Shown: in pieces, positions 31,827-43,900 of the stretch
How positions within the stretch are numbered: the stretch's first letter is position 1
Layout: every line of letters begins with the position of its first letter
NCBI GenBank assembly: GCA_037367405.1
Contig: JAZKJV010004137.1
Span: 372,001 to 436,000 of the forward strand
From: Ottelia alismoides
Taxonomy: Eukaryota; Streptophyta; Magnoliopsida; Alismatales; Hydrocharitaceae
Reading direction: 5' to 3'
DNA length: 64,000 nt
Notes under the pieces: model-generated
Told to the model about the DNA's origin: nothing
Seen by the model: only the letters and a program-made list of their open reading frames with translations
The model's database searches: none
Made by a program: the position numbers and the translations under genes

Positions 31827-32310
31827 TCAAGGTGGCACATAGATGTTTATCATGCTCAGCTTGGAAGAACATCTCTGGAAGGGTCCTTTGAGCAACGGCT
31901 TGGTGAGTACGTCAGCAGTCTGATCCCCTGAGCTCACGTGAGCTGTAGATATCAATCCTCTCTGGATCAAGTCTCTAGTGTAGTGGCAGTCAACTTCAAT
32001 ATGCTTTGTTCTTTCATGAAATGCTGGATTGTTGGCAATAAACAAAGCTGCCTGATTGCCACACTGAAACTGCATGGGTAAAGGTACGACTACATGTAAA
32101 TCCTCTAGTACAAATCGAACCCACATCATCTTCATGCTTGCTTGCGCCATGGCCCTATATTCAGATTCAGCACTGGACCTTGCTACAACAGTTTGTTTCT
32201 TGCTTTTCCAAGAAACCAGAGAGCTCCCAACAAAAACGACAAATCCTGCAGTCGACTTTCGATCCTTAGGGCATCCTGCATAATCGGCATCTGCACATGT
32301 TGAAATAGAT
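31827..32310 (-). pseudogene. E10 RNase H fragment
   Basis: Open minus frame with [38 protein letters not shown] (usual CDNQ, so a catalytic Asp is Gly), HIEVDCHYTRD, GDQTADVLTK, ending SMINIYVPP. The N-terminal 30 or so codons of the longer frame are the antisense of E11 gag and are not part of it. Confidence 0.85.
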
Positions 32311-33057
32311 GCTACCAGTGTGGCCCTCGCACTTACTGTCGTCGGTCTGGACATGCAAAGAATACATGCTGCCAGAAGCATGGATATCATGTTTTTAGTC
32401 ATGTAGCAGAACAGATTGCGCCTTCAGAGACTACAGCTTCCTAGGCCAATCCTCGCACGGATGATATTATCTCTCGTATTCGAGAGATTATGACTCATGC
32501 CGCTGGCATCACCACTACATATACCACAACCGCAGCCAGAGCCTATTCGAGCTCCTCAGGTATCGCCTATGCTTTTACTGGTAGTACTCGTGCGGACATG
32601 ATAGAGTGGATTATGGACTCCAGTACTTCACAACACATGTGTAGAGATGGTGCACAACTGAGGTCCTACAGGACCATACCTCCTAGCAGATGGGTTGTTA
32701 TTGCTAATGGCAACAACTTAACTGTTACAGGACAGGGGAAGGTGCTTTTGACGCCATCCATGCGCCTTCAGAATGTTTTATATGCTCTTGACTTTCAGAT
32801 GAATTTGCTTTCCATTAGTCCATTAGTCGGATTACTAAGGATCTGCATTGTCAAGCCATTTTTGACCCTTCGTCTCTTGTGTTTCAGGACATACTCACGG
32901 GTAGGTGATTGGATGTGGCCGTGAGCAGTGGGGGCTTTACAGACTGGTCCAACCTCCTCATACTAGCATTTCTACTATACCTAATAAACCATTCTCACCA
33001 TATCTGTGGCACCTTCGTTTTGGCCACCTTCCTCTGCAGAAGCTCTCATGTTCTCCC
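32311..33057 (+). pseudogene. E11 gag end, protease and GAG-pre-integrase
   Basis: TYCRRSGHAKNTC keeps three of four zinc ligands, followed by KHGYHVFSHVAEQIAPSE. The open frame 32490-32924 has the protease at WIMDSSTSQHMCRDGAQL, where DSG is DSS. It goes on with IANGNNLTVTGQGKVLLTPS and VLYALDFQMNLLSIS, then a shift near 32825. The next frame, to 33057, gives GREQWGLYRLVQ and [14 protein letters not shown]. The MITE then interrupts the integrase. Confidence 0.85.
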
Positions 33058-33489
33058 CGATGTTCAGAAAGGCGCTATGCGGTATTCAGTCAGAGGGGTC
33101 ACTGCATAGAGAGTATGCGGTATGCGGGAGAGTATGCGGGGAGTATATGATTTGGTATAATTTATTATTAAAAATATAAATTAATATTTAATATTATGTT
33201 AATATCCTTGTCGGGAGAGTATGCGGGGAGTATGCGGTTTTATGCGGAAGAGTATGTAGCTTTATGCGGGGAGTATGCGGTTTTATGTTATTATGCAGGT
33301 GGGGTTATTCGGTTTTAGATTAAATAAAAAAAGCTCTATCAGAAAAGCGGCCGAGTATGCGGTCGCGCAGAGGGTATACTCGGCCGAGTATGCGGGTCAA
33401 CCCGCATACATGGTCGTTTCATCATACTCAAAGCGGCAAGGCCCCCGAGTACGAGTATGCGGCTTATTCGGCCGCTTTTCTGAACAAGG
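33058..33489. mobile_element. MITE-4, hAT-like, in E11
   Basis: 432 bp with terminal inverted repeats CGATGTTCAGAAAGGCG and CCTTGTTCAGAAAAGCG (reverse complement of the right end). It is flanked by a perfect 8 bp duplication GTTCTCCC (33050-33057, 33490-33497). The interior carries repeats of GAGTATGCGG and, towards the right, its complement, plus an AT-rich patch. Non-coding. It splits the E11 GAG-pre-integrase reading between KLSC and the LGSITVP block. Confidence 0.85.
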
Positions 33490-36240
33490 GTTCTCCCTCA
33501 TATCTCTACGAGATCCTCTTTCCAGTATGAGGCATGACAGCTTGGGAAGCATCACCGTTCCTCCTTTCCACCCTGTCAAAGTCGGAGCAGTTCTCAGTTA
33601 TTTAAGCTCCTACATTTAGACATTTGGGGTCCAAGTCGTCCTCCTGATCAGCAGGGACACCGTTTTTATCTAGTAGTTGTCGATGATTTTTCTAGACTTT
33701 CCTAGATCTTTTTTATCGAAGAATAAGCATGAGGCTGGATCTGTGATCAAATATTTTATTAATGAGATAAAGTATTTTTTTCTGCAAAAGTTAAATACCT
33801 TCGTTCTGATAATGCTTTAGAGTTGTGCACTATACAGCTCTCTGAGTTCCTTAGATCCCTGGGTATTGTTTATCAGACCTCATGTGCTTATACTTCCCAG
33901 CAGAACGGTGTTGCCGAGCGCAAACACCGTCACTTACTTGATGTGACCCGAACCTTGCTGATACAGAGTCGTGCTCCTCACGCTTATTGGGAAGATGTTG
34001 TTATCACTGCATGTCCTCGTCTGTGTTGGGAGAGAAGATTCCTTTATCGATTGTGTGTGTTTGGTTCTATTGCATTTATTCATGATGTCTCTCCTGGTCG
34101 TGACAAGCTCTCGTCCAGAGCTGTCAAGTGTCTTTTTGTCGGCTACTCTCGTATCCAAAAGGGGTCCCGCTGCTTTGATCCGCTCAAGCGAAAGTACTTT
34201 GTCAGTGCTGACGTTACTTTCATTGAGTGTGTCATGTATTTTTCTCCTACAAGTGAAAGACTATCTCCGTCTGACTCTGATGCTGAGATCTACATGCCTC
34301 CACCTCCTATTGTCATACCACCACCACCACCTAAACCTGCTCCTGTGGCTCCACCTTCTATTGTGACTCGATTTTTGCCACGTGTTTTTACTCGTAGGTC
34401 TCGCTCAGTCCCCCTGCTCACAGGTCTTGCCCGTCATCCAGCATGCCTCAGGTATGTAATGAGCACATTGTTTCTACTGATGGCACTACTGAGTTGTATG
34501 TGCAGCAGGATTCCATACAGGATGAGCAGATACCCTCTCAAGAGGGGAATTCACAGGTTAAGGACTTGGCAGATGATTTTGATGTGTTGATTGCTCTGTG
34601 TAAGCCGAAATGCAAGTGTGTTACTTATCCTCTTGCAGTCCAGGTTTTCTTGAGCAGGTTGTCAGAGGATTTCAGGATATTTACCTTGGCACTATCAGCC
34701 ATGGAGATATCACGGACATATCATGAGGCTCTTCAGGACAGTCAATGGAGATTAGCCATGGAGGAGGAGATGGTCGCGCTATAGTCACGTGGTATGTGGA
34801 GTCTTGTTTCTGCTCCAGTTAACGCATCTGTTGTGGGATGCAAATAGGTGTTCACTGTGAAACACCGTACGGATGGCAGTGTGGATAGCTATAAGGTGAG
34901 ACTTGTGGCACGTGGGTTCACCCAAACATATGGGATGGACTATCAGGATACTTTCTCTCCAGTTGCCAGACATTCTACTCTATGTATTATACATTTTGCT
35001 GTTGTGACACAAGATTAACCCCTTTACCAGCTTGATGTGAAGAATGCCTTCCTCTATGGTGATCTACAGGAGGAGGTCTACATGCAGCAGCTACTTAAGT
35101 TTGTTGTTGAGGGGGAGTGTCAGAAGGTTTGCAGGCTACACAAGGTTATCTATGGCCTTAAGCATAGTCCAAGAGCATAGTTCAGAAGCTCTCGGACTTG
35201 ATAGATCAGCAGGGGTTTGTGTGATCAATTGTCGATCACTCCTTGTTTGTGCAGAAGACCCAGATAGGTACTATTGTCATTCTTGTTTATGTTAATGACA
35301 TTATTGTTACAGGGGTTGACGAGCACGGCATTTAGGGTGCCAAGGACTTCCTAGGTCAGCAGTTTATAACCAAAGATATTGGACATTTACATTACTTCCT
35401 TGGACTGGAGTTTGTCAGGAACTAGTGAGGTCTTGTGATAACCCAGAGGAAGTACGTTACAGATCTTCTTTCAGAGACAGGATGGCAGATTGCAGACCTA
35501 CCACTACTCCTATTGACCCAAGCATGAAGCTTTATTATGATGAGACTGAGGAGGTTGACAAAAAGAGGTACAAGAAGCTTGTTGGCAAGCTATTATAAGT
35601 GACTATTACCAGGCCCGACATATCCTTTGCCATGAGCAAAGTGAGCCAGTTTATGGAGCAGCCCAGACATGCGTATATTGATCCAGTCATATGATTCTAA
35701 GATATCTGAAGACTTCACCTGGTACATGACTTCTTTTCAGCAGAAGCACATCTCTTTCAGTTACAGCATGTGCAGATGCAGATTATGATGGGTGTCCAAA
35801 GGATAAGAAGTCTACATCAGGCTTTGTTGTGTTCATAAGGAAGTCTATGGTTTCATGGAAGAGCATGAAACAGACTTTGGTTGCCAGATCGAGTGCTTAG
35901 TCAGAATACATGGCCATGGTGCAGGCTAGCACAGAGATGATATGGGTCATATTTGTTCTTACTGACTTGACTATAGAGGTGCATCTTCCCATGCACCTCC
36001 AATGTGACAATCAGTCTGTTCTTTTAATGCCAACAACGCAACCTTTCATTAGAGGATGAAGCAAATAGAGGTGGACTATCACTACAATCGTGACATGATA
36101 TAGAAGGGTCTTATCGCCACTACGCATGTCAGCTCTGGAGACCAAACAGCAAATGTTCTTACTAAGGCCCTAGCCAGAGGACCTTATCAGAGATGTTGTT
36201 CCAAGTTGAGTCCGATCGATATCTACGCTCCACCTTGAGG
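33490..36240 (+). pseudogene. E11 integrase, RT and RNase H, heavily mutated
   Basis: Integrase: NALELCTIQLSEF and [18 protein letters not shown] in the frame 33823-34590, with the first Asp region out of frame near 33620-33720. A Pro-rich linker lies near 34300-34400. RT region from about 34740 with nonsense codons at 34782-34784, near 34845 and elsewhere; [13 protein letters not shown] near 35030-35070. The catalytic box reads YVND (35288-35299), so one catalytic Asp is Asn. RNase H: ACADADYDGC near 35770, CDNQSVL near 36005. The 3' end is KLSPIDIYAPP. Not functional. Confidence 0.87.
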
Positions 36241-36245
36241 GGGGG

Positions 36246-36390
36246 TGTTGAGATATTTGTTACCTTTATTATTGTTTTCTTATTTTCTATTTCTTTTATC
36301 TTCTTCTTGTAATTTGCCCAATAGGTTCCTCTCATATATAAGAGAACCCTAGGGCCTCTCATTAATCAATTCATTCTTTACACTTACACA
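36246..36390 (+). repeat. E11 3' LTR
   Basis: TGTTGAGATATTTG to CTTACACA, about 145 bp. The TATA palindrome 36323-36350 has arms AGGTT/AACCCT. Confidence 0.75.
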
Positions 36391-37070
36391 TATATGTCAA
36401 GAAATCAGAAAGCTTGATGAAGGGGAGATAGTCATCCATATGAGATCTGATGCTACTATTGCAGCAGTCACCATCGGGACATGTAGACCTCCCCGATGTA
36501 TGTGGTCCCTTTAGTACTACACCTCAAAATGGATATCATATTATTTGACGTTTATTGATGATCATTTGCAATACGGGTTTATCTTCCTATTACGTCATAA
36601 ATCTGAAACCTTTGGAAAATTCAAAAAATTCAAGGCCTTAGTTAAGAATCAAATCGATACAAAGATTAAACGGATTGATCTAACCGAGGTGGCGAGTACC
36701 TCTCAGATGAATTCAAGGAATACGTTAAAGAGAGGAAATATATTCAATCTCACTCATACAACTCTCCAACTAAACGGTGTTGCTGAAAGATGCAGCAGGA
36801 CCCTCATGATCGTGGTCCAATCAAAGCACATTTACCTCTTACTTTCTGAGGATATGCAGTATAGACTGTATTATATATCCTTAATAAGATTCCTAACAAA
36901 TTTGTACCCAACACCCCTCATGAGTTTTGGTTTGAAACTAAGTCTAGTGATAGATACTTGAGAATTTGGGGTTGCTTAATCCATACCAAGAATGTGGACA
37001 CAAGTTCGAATCTCTCATTAGAGAGTGCTACTTCAGTGGATATGTAAAGGAGGGTATTGGATACCGGCAT
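36391..37070 (+). pseudogene. Family D protease and integrase fragment at the start of H2
   Basis: 36396-36480 matches the protease-adjacent stretch (RKLDEGEIVIHMRSDATIAA type). It jumps directly to integrase: DVCGPFS, LTFIDDHLQYGFIFLLRHKS, LTEVASTSQMNS, LNGVAERCSRT (catalytic Glu), GLLNPYQEC, CYFSGYVKEGIGY. The GAG-pre-integrase part is deleted. It ends where gag begins at about 37071. Confidence 0.75.
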
Positions 37071-37476
37071 CTGGACATGGACACTGCCCAGGATATATTG
37101 TTAAATCTTAAGGAGATTATCGGTGATGTGGACAGCACTGAGCATTACAACCTCTTGAAAGAACTAATTCGCTACAAGATGCAGAAAGGGACATCAATTA
37201 GAAAGTATGTAATCAAAATGTTTGATTACCTCTCTGAACTGGATACCCTTGGGGCATAGATGGATGTAGACATGCAGTCCAACTTCATTTTGTTGTCTTT
37301 GCCCAAGTCTTTCAACAACTTTATGGTATCACACCACATAAATAAGTTGAGCTTGACAAAGCTGAGTTGATAACTTCATTGAAGTCCGCTGAGGAAGTCT
37401 TGAAGAATGAGAATTCCACTGCAATGCAATGCTCGCACAGGTCAAGGGAAAGCGCGATGGAAAGCATGGGTCTCGG
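37071..37476 (+). pseudogene. H2 gag, part 1
   Basis: MDTAQDILLNLKEIIGDVDS, NLLKELIRYKMQKGTSIRKY, stop after LDTLGA, then MQSNFILLSLPKSFNNFMVS and ELITSLKSAEEVLKNEN. The tail in frame (QVKGKRDGKHGS) continues at 48134 as KGLAHKKKNQV once E9 is removed. Confidence 0.85.
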
Positions 37477-40139
37477 TGAAGGATATGGAAAAAATCCTCA
37501 AGCGCATCACGGAAGCGTGAGCGTCATATCAAATACGACGAGGAGCGACTAGTCGCACTAGTTGCTCGATGTAGCGGAATTTAAAAAAATTTCATACGAC
37601 GAAACCACATGATCCAAGAACACTTATCGAATCCTTTCGTCTAAACCACAAACAAGTAATAGGATTACCTCTTGAAGCGTGGTTGCGATCGAGTCTCTAA
37701 ACAAAGAGACCTCCTGTCTCAAGCCCGATCCGACGGAGGAGATGCTTGCGAGCGCGGGGATGAACCGCGTGCTTCTCGCAATCCATGTTGATGATCCAAG
37801 CGGCGAATCTCCTGATCTCGACACACGAGATCCGGCATCTTCTTCACGAGCGAGGCACATCGAAGGAGACGGAGATCCACGAGCAGACGATCGAGAAGCA
37901 TAACGACGACGCTGCGGCGATGGAGACTTCTCTCTAGGTCATCCATGGTGGACGGCCATGAGAGGAAGAGAGATGGCGTGTAGAGAGAAAAAGAGAGAGA
38001 TATGCTTCTCAAGCATTGTGTGTAAAGAGAGAGCATGGTATGCCTCTCAATTTATAGGGTTTTTGGGATCCATGGATCTCAATCCATGGGACATAAAAAA
38101 TCAATGGATGAGATTGATTTATGTCAATCCAATGGTCAAGACTGTTGTTGGTAAAGCCAACAAATTATGATCTAATTTAGATTAAAATATATTTGACAAA
38201 ATCAAATATAAATCAATCCTAAATTACATCAACAAAATAAGGAGAGAATATACATGGAGATCAAATCTCCCATGTATAATCAAGGTGGACGGCCACCCAT
38301 TCCAAATAGGACATGGGTGCCGCCCACCACATTCTATGTGGGGGCAATCTCATGGATTTCCATGAGATTGCATGCCTCCTTGAATTTCTCCTCTATTTAT
38401 TTCCAACAACTTTTGTTGGGATTTATTCATCAAAAATAATCACAATTATATTTGAGAATATTCCAATCTTGCTATTGAAAAATTGTGAATCATATTCACA
38501 ACCCAAAACAACATACAATTTATATTATCAATTAATTACACAATGTGTATCCAATACACATAGCAATTAATCAACAAATATAAATTATAATTAGTTCTCT
38601 CTAATACATTATAAATCACATTTATAATATATTATGAATAATTGGATATTACTATCCACATTATTCTTATCCATAACAATTAAATCACATTTAATTATAT
38701 TGGATAACGTATTCTCATGTGCTCAAATAATATGAATCACATTCACATTATTTACATCTTTTAATAATCAAATCGCATTTAATTATCTAAGATAACTCTC
38801 CTTATAATATGAATCAAATTCATATTGTTCATGATAATTAAATCACATTTAATTATCCATTTTCTCAAAGCTCGGATACATATATCAACAATAGAATTAT
38901 CCATGAACTCTTTCAAGGATAATGCGCTTTCTCCGCGAATACTTGGAGATAAGGACAGGGCGATTGTATTGTTCCACGTATAGTGACTTGGATATTGAGA
39001 TCACATCTCAAATCCAGATCTTGGGCCTCCCATAGATGCTTGATTAAATCAAGACCGTAAATCTAATCTTCTCATTGAATCTGAATCACATTCAGATTAA
39101 TGTCCAATATTTGGACTAAGATTAGGTTACTTCTCTACTGAGAGGAGTCACTAAAATCCAGACCCGTTTCATCACTCCCTAGGAATGGAAGCGTCATGGT
39201 TATACAATCGTTTATGATCACATCATCCTCATGTATTCCCAATACCTGTACATCCTGCATACTGGAAGACTCAGAATAAACCCGAAGTATTAGATCAACT
39301 TTATAATGTCTACTTCAGGGTTTTATCAGTAAGTTTCTCATTTTGATCATTGGGAGTTGGTATCGATCATATACTTTCCAAAAGCATATATCATACCTAG
39401 GACTTGATCATATACTTTCCAAAAGTATATATCAGACCTACAAATTCAGTCTAGCTTCCAAAGCGAGACGACCGTGCGCAGGGAATTTGTTTCTTCCCAA
39501 TATCTCATGAGTGAGCTCATGTCTTCCGGTTCAGTAGTGAACCTGTATGATCCCTTTGAGAGATCGTATTACTCATATTCCCTTATATGCACACTTGCGC
39601 GCCGGTGTATAGACCTTGGTTAGGTCACCAACTTATTGATCTGCCAAATGTACATACTCAGACATATAGTAACACATATGTCTCCGGTCAGAGGATGTGT
39701 GCCTATATCATGACAGCATACGATATAGAACTTTGGTTATCTCGATCTCGTTAAGTCAACTCTTTGACCTAACTTATCTAACACCTTCGAATCTCTATTC
39801 CTATGAAGAGGACCTGCATCAAGAGGTCGGTCAGATATTAGCCTAACTGAGAAAGGATTGCCATCTCCTACTCAGGCTGGAGATCATCTCTTAATAATCA
39901 TTTGACGGTGCTTGATAAGTCCTCAATCTAACTCTTTAGATATTTATCCAAGCACCAGCCTCTATGATTCAATAATTGAATCAACAGCTGTATGATCATT
40001 AAGATGGCCATGGTACATAACCCAAATTGTACTAAGGGACCTATTATGCAAATTATTTATTCTTCATTTCAGATAAGGGAATGATATTTGCAATAACATT
40101 TATTGCATAATGGCTCGCCGTGGGCTCGCATGTCCAACA
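37477..40139 (-). repeat. E9 3' LTR
   Basis: 2,663 bp, closely similar to 45491-48133. Contains AT-rich degenerate repeats (38560-38870) and a tandem duplication of a roughly 45 bp segment around 39360-39440 (GATCATATACTTTCCAAAAG occurs twice). No gene. Confidence 0.92.
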
Positions 40140-43100
40140 ATCTCCCACTAGCCCAAAGAGTCATTAATGGGCTAATCATTTAAACCCACACTCATGTGAC
40201 AATCATAGGCTATTTAGAAAATAGCTAGGTAAGCTGATCAGTCACTCTGTTCCCAAGAGACTACGCCAAGTCCTTTTACGGCACTTGCATATCTCCTAGT
40301 AACAGTGCTCGCATCAAATGCGAATGTTGCATCTTATGCAACCAATACTCAATTTTGTCGGTTATAGTGTCCTTGACACTACATCTTATTAATTATCATA
40401 ACCAGTATTCCCATAATCCTTATTAGAATACCTTCATTCTTGGATATCTCTATCTCCTAAGGTATCTACAGTTAAGACCCTTATAGATCACTATCTACAA
40501 GGTCTTAAACTTTTGAAGATAAGACTTTGAGATCACTATCTCTAAGTTTCATCATCTTTGAAGATATTAGTATTATTATTATTGCAATCAAGTGTTTTAT
40601 CTCCACAGTAGGATTAGTAACAGTTTACTACTCCCACTGCATGGTAGACATCTGGTTCTTGTACACATCTAGCATACATTCCGCTTCTCATGAGTCATAA
40701 CTGATGCACAAGTGCGAGCAGTTCTAGCATTCACTTCCTCAACTCTTTGAGGTGTTATCCCTTCAGATAGGTCAGTACCATATCTTAAGGGAAAGAAGCC
40801 TTTCTTGGAATTTTCCAGAAAATGGAATATGTCCAAGGTGTACTACTAATGTGACGGTTCCAATATCCTCTTCTCTTTACTTCTGAACGACTTCAGAACT
40901 AAGATCTAAGAGGTATTCTTGAGATCATATCTCAAGATATGGAACAACCAAATTATAAAACACTTATTATTATCCTTATATCATTTCAAATGATTAGAAT
41001 AATATCTACATTTAGCACGATGAACACAATGGCACTTCCACTAAGCTTCACATGGTTCATCAAGATTTTTATCTGAAATCATAACATTTATAATTTCATC
41101 AAATCTTATGTTCCAACTACAAGAAACTTATTGGAGTCCAAAGATGGAGTTCTTCAGCTAGCACACCTTGCTTTCCTCAATCATGAAGCCCTGGGGCTAC
41201 TTCATATGAATATCCTTAGAGAGGTGTTCATAGAGGAATGCAATCTTGACTCACATCATAAAGATGTCATAGTCAAATTGTGTAGCTATAGTTAGCAATA
41301 TTCTGATGGGTTAAAGCAAGGTCACTGGACAGCAAGTCTTATCGCAAGCGATGTCTTCTCTTCGGCGTGTAGCTCATGGCTACGAACTGTGCTTTGAAGG
41401 TCTCTATCTTCTCATCAGGTTTCATCTTTCTCTTGAATATCCATTTACACCTTAATGGGTCTTACTCATATAGGTGGATCCTCGAGGGTCTATATACAAC
41501 ACTTGTATATGAAGTCTACAATAGACTTTTATTGCTAACATCCATCTTTCCATGTCATGATCCTCAGGAGCTTCATCACATGAAGTCTGATCATTTTCAC
41601 ATGGAATATATCTTCAAACTTATTTGAAGAAGTATTAGTGTTTCATCTTCAATTATTTTTTTAGTTTCCGATTTCAGGATCTTCATTATCTTCTCAAGAT
41701 TAAATGAGTTCCTTTACTTCATTTTTGTCTTGATTCTTAAGAGAGTCATCCTCTAAGAATCACATTCTCAGAGATGAGATCCTTTAAGAATCTCAAGGTC
41801 ATAAAGTAGGTATACAATACCATCCTTTAATTTCTTAATGAAGTAGCACTCTCCAGTGCCAGATTCCAGCTTAATCACATGGAACCTTATTAAGGATATA
41901 TAATGTAGTCTCTACTACATAAATATATACCTGGAAACTAAGAGATGATTATGTTAAGATTAATTTTTGAGGCTCTATGCTAAGATTAATCATTGATCAA
42001 ATCATGTCACACATGATCAATTGTATCTCCCTATAACTCTATTGAATTAAGGTTCATTAGGAGGATTGAGATAGGAATGATATTCACATCTCCATAATGT
42101 ATTCCTTGAATTCATCTAACAAGTACAAGCTACCTTGGTTAGATCAAATTCATTTCATCTTCCTTCAAACTTTGGTTCTAAACCAAATTGTGAAATCTTT
42201 GAACATTTCAAAGGTATCTAAGTGAAGAGAAGAAATCTCATATCACAAATAATCATCAATAGATATCACATATCCATAATGTTTACTATGATATAGATGA
42301 TTCACATACATCAATATGTATGAGATCCTGAATATCTTGACATCTTACACCTTTCCTAAAGAAGGGTGTATTTGACATTTTACTTTGAATACAATATTCA
42401 TAAGTATGCAAGTTTTGAAATTTTAGACATTATAAAGTTTCATCTCTTACTTGTCCATTGATCTCATCAATAGACATATGTCCAAAACATGATGCCATAT
42501 CATTGTCAAATGATCTTTATCCTCCTATTGATCTTTAAAGGTTTAATTTTCAGTATTAGAAATCTTAATGAACCATTCATTAATTTTCTAATTTAGTGGA
42601 GTCCATTAGATGTTAGATTACTATCTGAAATATCTCCATCATAACTCTCTATGATAGATTTATTCCAGAATTCATGTTTATTTCCAACATTTAGAAATGA
42701 ACTGAGTGTATCCTAATATCCAGGTCATAGAGACATTCTCTAAGATTAAAGGCTCCCACAGAAAATATGAAGTCTATTGATCCAATGGAAATTGTTGCAA
42801 CAACTGCATCACTTCCAACATGGATGACCATTAAACCTTAAGATCAAATTTCTAATATTCTAATACAGATGCAACCAATTGCAAGTGTCATTAGAAGATT
42901 GAGATACAATTATTAGACTTTATCTTATCAAATAAGCAAGTCAATATCAATGATTATATGTAGATTAATCTGATGTACTATCTGATTCCTTCTCTAAGGA
43001 TTCTAGATAGATTTGATAGTCATACTATCAACATATCAACTTATTGCAGTATTTGGCATTCATCCAACTCTTTGGATGTCATATGGAAGTCACAGAAGTA

Positions 43101-43900
43101 CAGTCAACTCTTTGACTATACTTCTTACTTCGGTCCAACCCATGCTTCCACTGCGCTCCCTTTATCTATAAGCAACCATTGCTCAAGACAAAGGATCTCT
43201 TATGTTAAAATCAAAAATTTCAACATAAGAGTATTTCAACATTTATACATGCTTCATTCAATTCATACAATATGAATATTATGAAGCTTCATGAATGATT
43301 AAAGTATAGATAGTAGAATGATGACACTCACTGTATCTACATCCATTTAAACTCTTAAAACTTAGGTTCAGGTAGGTACTCAAACAATTTGAATACATCA
43401 TCTCCTATAGAGTCACCATTCTGTATAATGCAGAGAACCATTTCATTCATGATTATATGTCGAGAGCACATATGTATGCCAGAGCATCTTCTTAGATTTT
43501 ATAAGGAGTATTTGATAATTACGATCATTATCGACATGTCACTTCAAAAGTACATTCGATGAGATCAAGACTTATAGAGACATACAAACCCTAGGGTTTT
43601 AGTCCTATTGTCTTATTTAATCATCATTCCTCATTATTGTGAGAAAACTTGCACAATACAACCACATACATTATGTGTCCAACTGCAAGTACAATATCTG
43701 GATCATAGGTCCAATCCATGATATTTACTGGTTATTATTGAGTATAACATTGAGTGGGATCAAAGAAGGATTATCTGAAATAAGAAATTTGCATAAACGT
43801 ATATAAATATATAATTTTCTTTTATTTAGGAATTTTTATATCAAAATTGTCTTCCATGTCAACAATGAAAGTTCATTCCCTTAATTACTTTCAATGTAAG
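40140..43900 (-). pseudogene. E9 pol remnants (RNase H, RT, integrase)
   Basis: Similarity to E6 pol is clear at 40610-41640 (polypeptide order reversed on the plus strand: RNase H/RT near 40600, RT box near 41000, RT start and linker up to 41650). At 41001-41012 the minus strand reads NVDI where E6 has YVDD. From about 41650 to 43900 the sequence is very AT-rich, with only short patches resembling linker and integrase; I cannot place gag. No frame exceeds about 100 codons. The coding decay greatly exceeds the LTR divergence. Confidence 0.7.

Larger units (their letters stand above)
31672..32310 (-). mobile_element. E10: 3' half of a Ty1/copia element
   Basis: LTR 31672-31819, polypurine tract complement CTCCCCCTCAAGG, then RNase H coding up to 32310. 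There homology to the copia pol stops abruptly and plus-strand gag of E11 begins. Inserted into E6 integrase; candidate TSD AACAC at 31667-31671 has no partner because the other end is lost. Confidence 0.85.
32311..36390 (+). mobile_element. E11: 5'-truncated Ty1/copia element with MITE inside
   Basis: Starts in the Gag zinc knuckle and continues through protease, integrase, RT and RNase H to a polypurine tract (CCTTGAGGGGGG, about 36232-36245) and a 3' LTR (36246-36390). No 5' LTR, PBS or leader. It carries MITE-4 at 33058-33489. Many stops; an old copy. Confidence 0.88.

Noticed and set aside
33100..33480. Regularly recurring GAGTATGCGG as a CRISPR-like or satellite array
   Set aside because: Spacing is irregular, both orientations occur, and the block has TIRs and an 8 bp TSD. 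It is a MITE.
36246..36390. TSD for E11
   Set aside because: Its 5' end is deleted, so no partner exists. TATAT after 36390 is too simple to count.
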